Below, piece by piece: positions 62,038 to 64,000 of a stretch of 64,000 nt of DNA (within the stretch, counting starts at the first letter, position 1; each line of letters begins with the position of its first letter). Under the pieces are notes generated by a model. It saw nothing but the letters and a program-made list of their open reading frames with translations. It was not told where the DNA came from and searched no databases. The DNA comes from Pollutiaquabacter aromativorans (GTDB lineage Bacteria; Bacteroidota; Bacteroidia; AKYH767-A; 2013-40CM-41-45): the NCBI GenBank assembly GCA_049177215.1, contig CP185379.1, forward strand, positions 3,472,001 to 3,536,000. The letters are read 5' to 3'. A program made the position numbers and the translations under genes.

Positions 62038-63945
62038 ATGGCACCGCATCCACACCCGGAAAAGCGGTTCATTTTTATTATTGAACCGAATCAAATACTG
62101 ATTTGTATTATTATTCTGCTGCTTTCAATTGCAGAAACGGCCAAGGCACAGACGTATAATATGGCGGCAGGTACCATCAATACCTGCGGCGGTACTTTTT
62201 ACGATCCGGGTGGCTCCGGTTCCAACTACGGCAACAACCTCAACATCACCGAGACCTTTTGCTCGAATGCCGGTACCTGCATTCAGGTCGCCTTTACCGC
62301 GTTCAATACACAGGGAGGAAACGACGTCCTCACGATCTACGATGGACCCGGCACAGCTTCGCCGGTCATCGGCTCATTCTCCGGAAACGGCGGATCGCCG
62401 GGAACCGTCACCTCGAGTACGGGCTGCCTGACTTTTCAGTTTATCACGAACGGTAGTACGACGCGTTCCGGATGGGCCGCGACGATCTCCTGTGCTCCCT
62501 GCGGTTCCAATATCCTCATGAACAATACCGCGGTGAACCTGTGCAGCGGTATCTTCTACGATTCCGGTGGCTCCGGTGCTAATTATGGCAACAACCAGAA
62601 TTTCACGAAGACATTTTGTTCGCCAACACCCGGCATGTGTGTGCAATTGGTGTTTACTGCATTTAGTGTTTCCAACAACGATTTCCTTTACGTCTATGAT
62701 GGCAACAGTATTGCTTCCCCGCTCATCGGACAATACAACAATACGCTTGGCGCCCCTCCCACGACCTTGCTTGCCAGCAGCGGTTGCCTGACGGTACGCT
62801 TCACTTCCAATGCTTCGGGGAACTCTACGGGTTGGCAGGCTGTGCTTAGCTGTGAACCTTGTCCGACGCCACCAGGCGCCGCAACCTATACCCACCCGAC
62901 CGTCGGTCTGCAAAACACCTACGTGGGGACCAACATGGTTGCAACCTGTGGAGGCACTTATACCGACAATGGGGGCACTGGAAGCAACTACTCGAACAAC
63001 ATCAACGGCATCTACCGGACCTTTTGCCCCAATACCGCAGGCAACTGCATGCGTGCAACATTCTGGTCGTTCGATGTCGAACCTGCTGGAATCTTCCTGT
63101 ATGACTATCTCACCATCCGGAATGGGCCTACGCAAAACAGTCCCGAGTTCGGTGGTGCCGGAGCATCCACCTGGTATGGAACCGCCACCAGTTATGCCGC
63201 CTGCATGGGTGCCGGACTAGGTCCGTACATATCAACAGACCAAAGCGGATGTCTGACATTCGCCTTTACTTCCGATGTGGTGACCAACCGGGCCGGTTGG
63301 GTGGTGACCCTCGACTGTGTTCCCTGCGCGAACGGACCGAACGGCACCGATAACAGCGACTGCCGTTCACCTTCTCCGATCTGTAGCGACGTTTCCTTCA
63401 GTGACGCAAGTACGGGGCCCGGCATCGTCTCCGATGGCGGCGGCGGATGTGTGCTCGCGGAGAATTTTTCGAACTGGTACAAGATTACCGTTGCCAATTC
63501 CGGAACCCTGGGTTTACGCATCGTTCCCAACGTGGCAGCAGACGATTATGACTTCGCCCTCTACCAGGCAACATCCTGTGCCGGACTCGGAAGCCCGGTG
63601 CGCTGCTCTTATGCCGCCAATACCGGTAATACAGGAATGGATAACACGCTTAATCTTACGACCAATACGGCGATTTGTGGCCCTGCTAACAACGGTTCCG
63701 ACGTATCGGAGGATGTATGCGGTAACGGCTGGGTGAATGACCTGGCCGTGACCACCGGACAGAACTATTATCTGCTGGTCAACAAGTGGACCCCCGGCGG
63801 TAGCGGCTTTACTTTGGACTGGGTGCTCGCGGGTGGCGCAACACTCAATTGCAGTGTACTTCCCGATCGAGTTGCTGAACTTTACAGCGGAGGCGAAGAA
63901 CGATCGCGTCGACCTGCAATGGTCGACCAGCTCGGAAACCAATAA
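62038..63945 (+). CDS. CUB-domain T9SS-type surface protein, 5' part (frameshifted)
   Basis: 635 codons to the first stop at 63943-63945. A signal-peptide-like segment (ILICIIILLLSIAETAKAQ) is followed by three CUB-like domains of about 110-150 residues, each starting near an NTCGGTFYDPGGSGSNYGNN-type motif and ending with a GW..TISCAPC-type motif. A further beta-domain (FSNWYKITVANSGTLGLRIVP, YDFALYQATSC) resembles a pre-peptidase-like domain. After LNCSVLP the frame runs into unrelated sequence and stops, whereas the next frame reads on sensibly. The real protein probably continues past the window edge. Confidence 0.85.
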   Translation: MAPHPHPEKRFIFIIEPNQILICIIILLLSIAETAKAQTYNMAAGTINTCGGTFYDPGGSGSNYGNNLNITETFCSNAGTCIQVAFTAFNTQGGNDVLTIYDGPGTASPVIGSFSGNGGSPGTVTSSTGCLTFQFITNGSTTRSGWAATISCAPCGSNILMNNTAVNLCSGIFYDSGGSGANYGNNQNFTKTFCSPTPGMCVQLVFTAFSVSNNDFLYVYDGNSIASPLIGQYNNTLGAPPTTLLASSGCLTVRFTSNASGNSTGWQAVLSCEPCPTPPGAATYTHPTVGLQNTYVGTNMVATCGGTYTDNGGTGSNYSNNINGIYRTFCPNTAGNCMRATFWSFDVEPAGIFLYDYLTIRNGPTQNSPEFGGAGASTWYGTATSYAACMGAGLGPYISTDQSGCLTFAFTSDVVTNRAGWVVTLDCVPCANGPNGTDNSDCRSPSPICSDVSFSDASTGPGIVSDGGGGCVLAENFSNWYKITVANSGTLGLRIVPNVAADDYDFALYQATSCAGLGSPVRCSYAANTGNTGMDNTLNLTTNTAICGPANNGSDVSEDVCGNGWVNDLAVTTGQNYYLLVNKWTPGGSGFTLDWVLAGGATLNCSVLPDRVAELYSGGEERSRRPAMVDQLGNQ

Positions 63946-64000
63946 CAGCTACTTTACTGTGGAACGCAGCCAGGATGCCCGCACATTCGAACCGATTCAG
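63866..64000 (+). CDS. Continuation of the CUB-domain protein in the +1-shifted frame (runs off window)
   Basis: From 63866 the frame reads IELLNFTAEAKNDRVDLQW then STSSETNNSYFTVERS and on to the edge. LP-IELLNFTA.....V.LQWST.SE.NN.YFTVERS is the standard linker before the sorting domain of many Bacteroidota secreted proteins, and here it joins directly to the SVLP of the upstream frame. Removing one base (for example G63865) restores one frame. Either a sequencing error or a true frameshift. Confidence 0.75.
   Translation, partial: MELLNFTAEAKNDRVDLQWSTSSETNNSYFTVERSQDARTFEPIQ

Overview
The window looks like chromosomal DNA from a Bacteroidota bacterium with a fairly GC-rich genome. The evidence is Bacteroidota-type -7 promoter boxes (TAnnTTTG) upstream of several genes, a SusC/OmpP-type TonB receptor with a carboxypeptidase-regulatory plug extension, a PorZ-like protein of the type IX secretion system (T9SS), many proteins with T9SS-style C-terminal sorting domains, SprB-type repeats, and an SDR-type L-threonine dehydrogenase. 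I cannot assign a genus; Chitinophagales-like is a guess.

Layout. 1-4.7 kb (minus): an ATP-grasp enzyme cut by the window edge, behind a 1270-residue AsmA-like envelope protein. 4.9-10.5 kb (plus): an outer-membrane receptor and polA. 10.5-18.0 kb (minus): a beta-barrel protein, a secreted M43 metalloprotease, a cystathionine gamma-synthase/lyase-type enzyme, a secreted intradiol dioxygenase-like protein and a LytS/LytT-like two-component pair. 18.1-21.7 kb (minus): nadD, gmk, yicC, a DMT transporter and an ArsC/Spx-like protein. 21.9-25.7 kb (plus): scpA, a flippase-like membrane protein, a 45-residue membrane protein and a T9SS cargo protein. 26.2-29.2 kb (minus): porZ-recO. 29.3-35.7 kb (plus): a polytopic membrane protein, a large lectin/SprB-repeat adhesin and a carboxypeptidase-regulatory-domain protein. 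35.7-42.6 kb (minus): a four-gene surface-glycan cluster. 42.6-44.6 kb: a repeat-rich mobile locus. 44.7-49.1 kb (plus): tdh, cysS, an M28 peptidase/cyclotransferase and a barrel protein. 49.2-50.6 kb (minus): asnS. 50.8-53.3 kb (plus): an SdiA-regulated-like lipoprotein and a SorAB-like sulfite dehydrogenase pair. 53.4-59.6 kb (minus): two overlapping T9SS cargo genes. 60.0-64.0 kb (plus): dxs and a CUB-domain T9SS-type gene with an apparent frameshift.

The most unusual region is 42.6-44.6 kb. A REP-associated tyrosine transposase (RAYT) lies between two different palindromes, both built on GTAGTT...AACTAC. Beside it are three tandem copies of a 294/295-bp unit. Each unit carries the same two palindromes without the transposase and keeps the transposase-end flanks, so the copies look like internally deleted, MITE-like derivatives. 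The spacers between them are made of degenerate 7-nt repeats. Unrelated 7-nt repeats with other consensus sequences fill at least five other intergenic gaps in this window, which suggests a general heptanucleotide-repeat habit of this genome.

Functionally the window mixes housekeeping (polA, gmk, nadD, recO, scpA, cysS, asnS, dxs) with envelope and secretion functions: T9SS cargo, PorZ, receptors, lipoproteins and glycan assembly. All product calls come from reading the translated sequence, without database searches.
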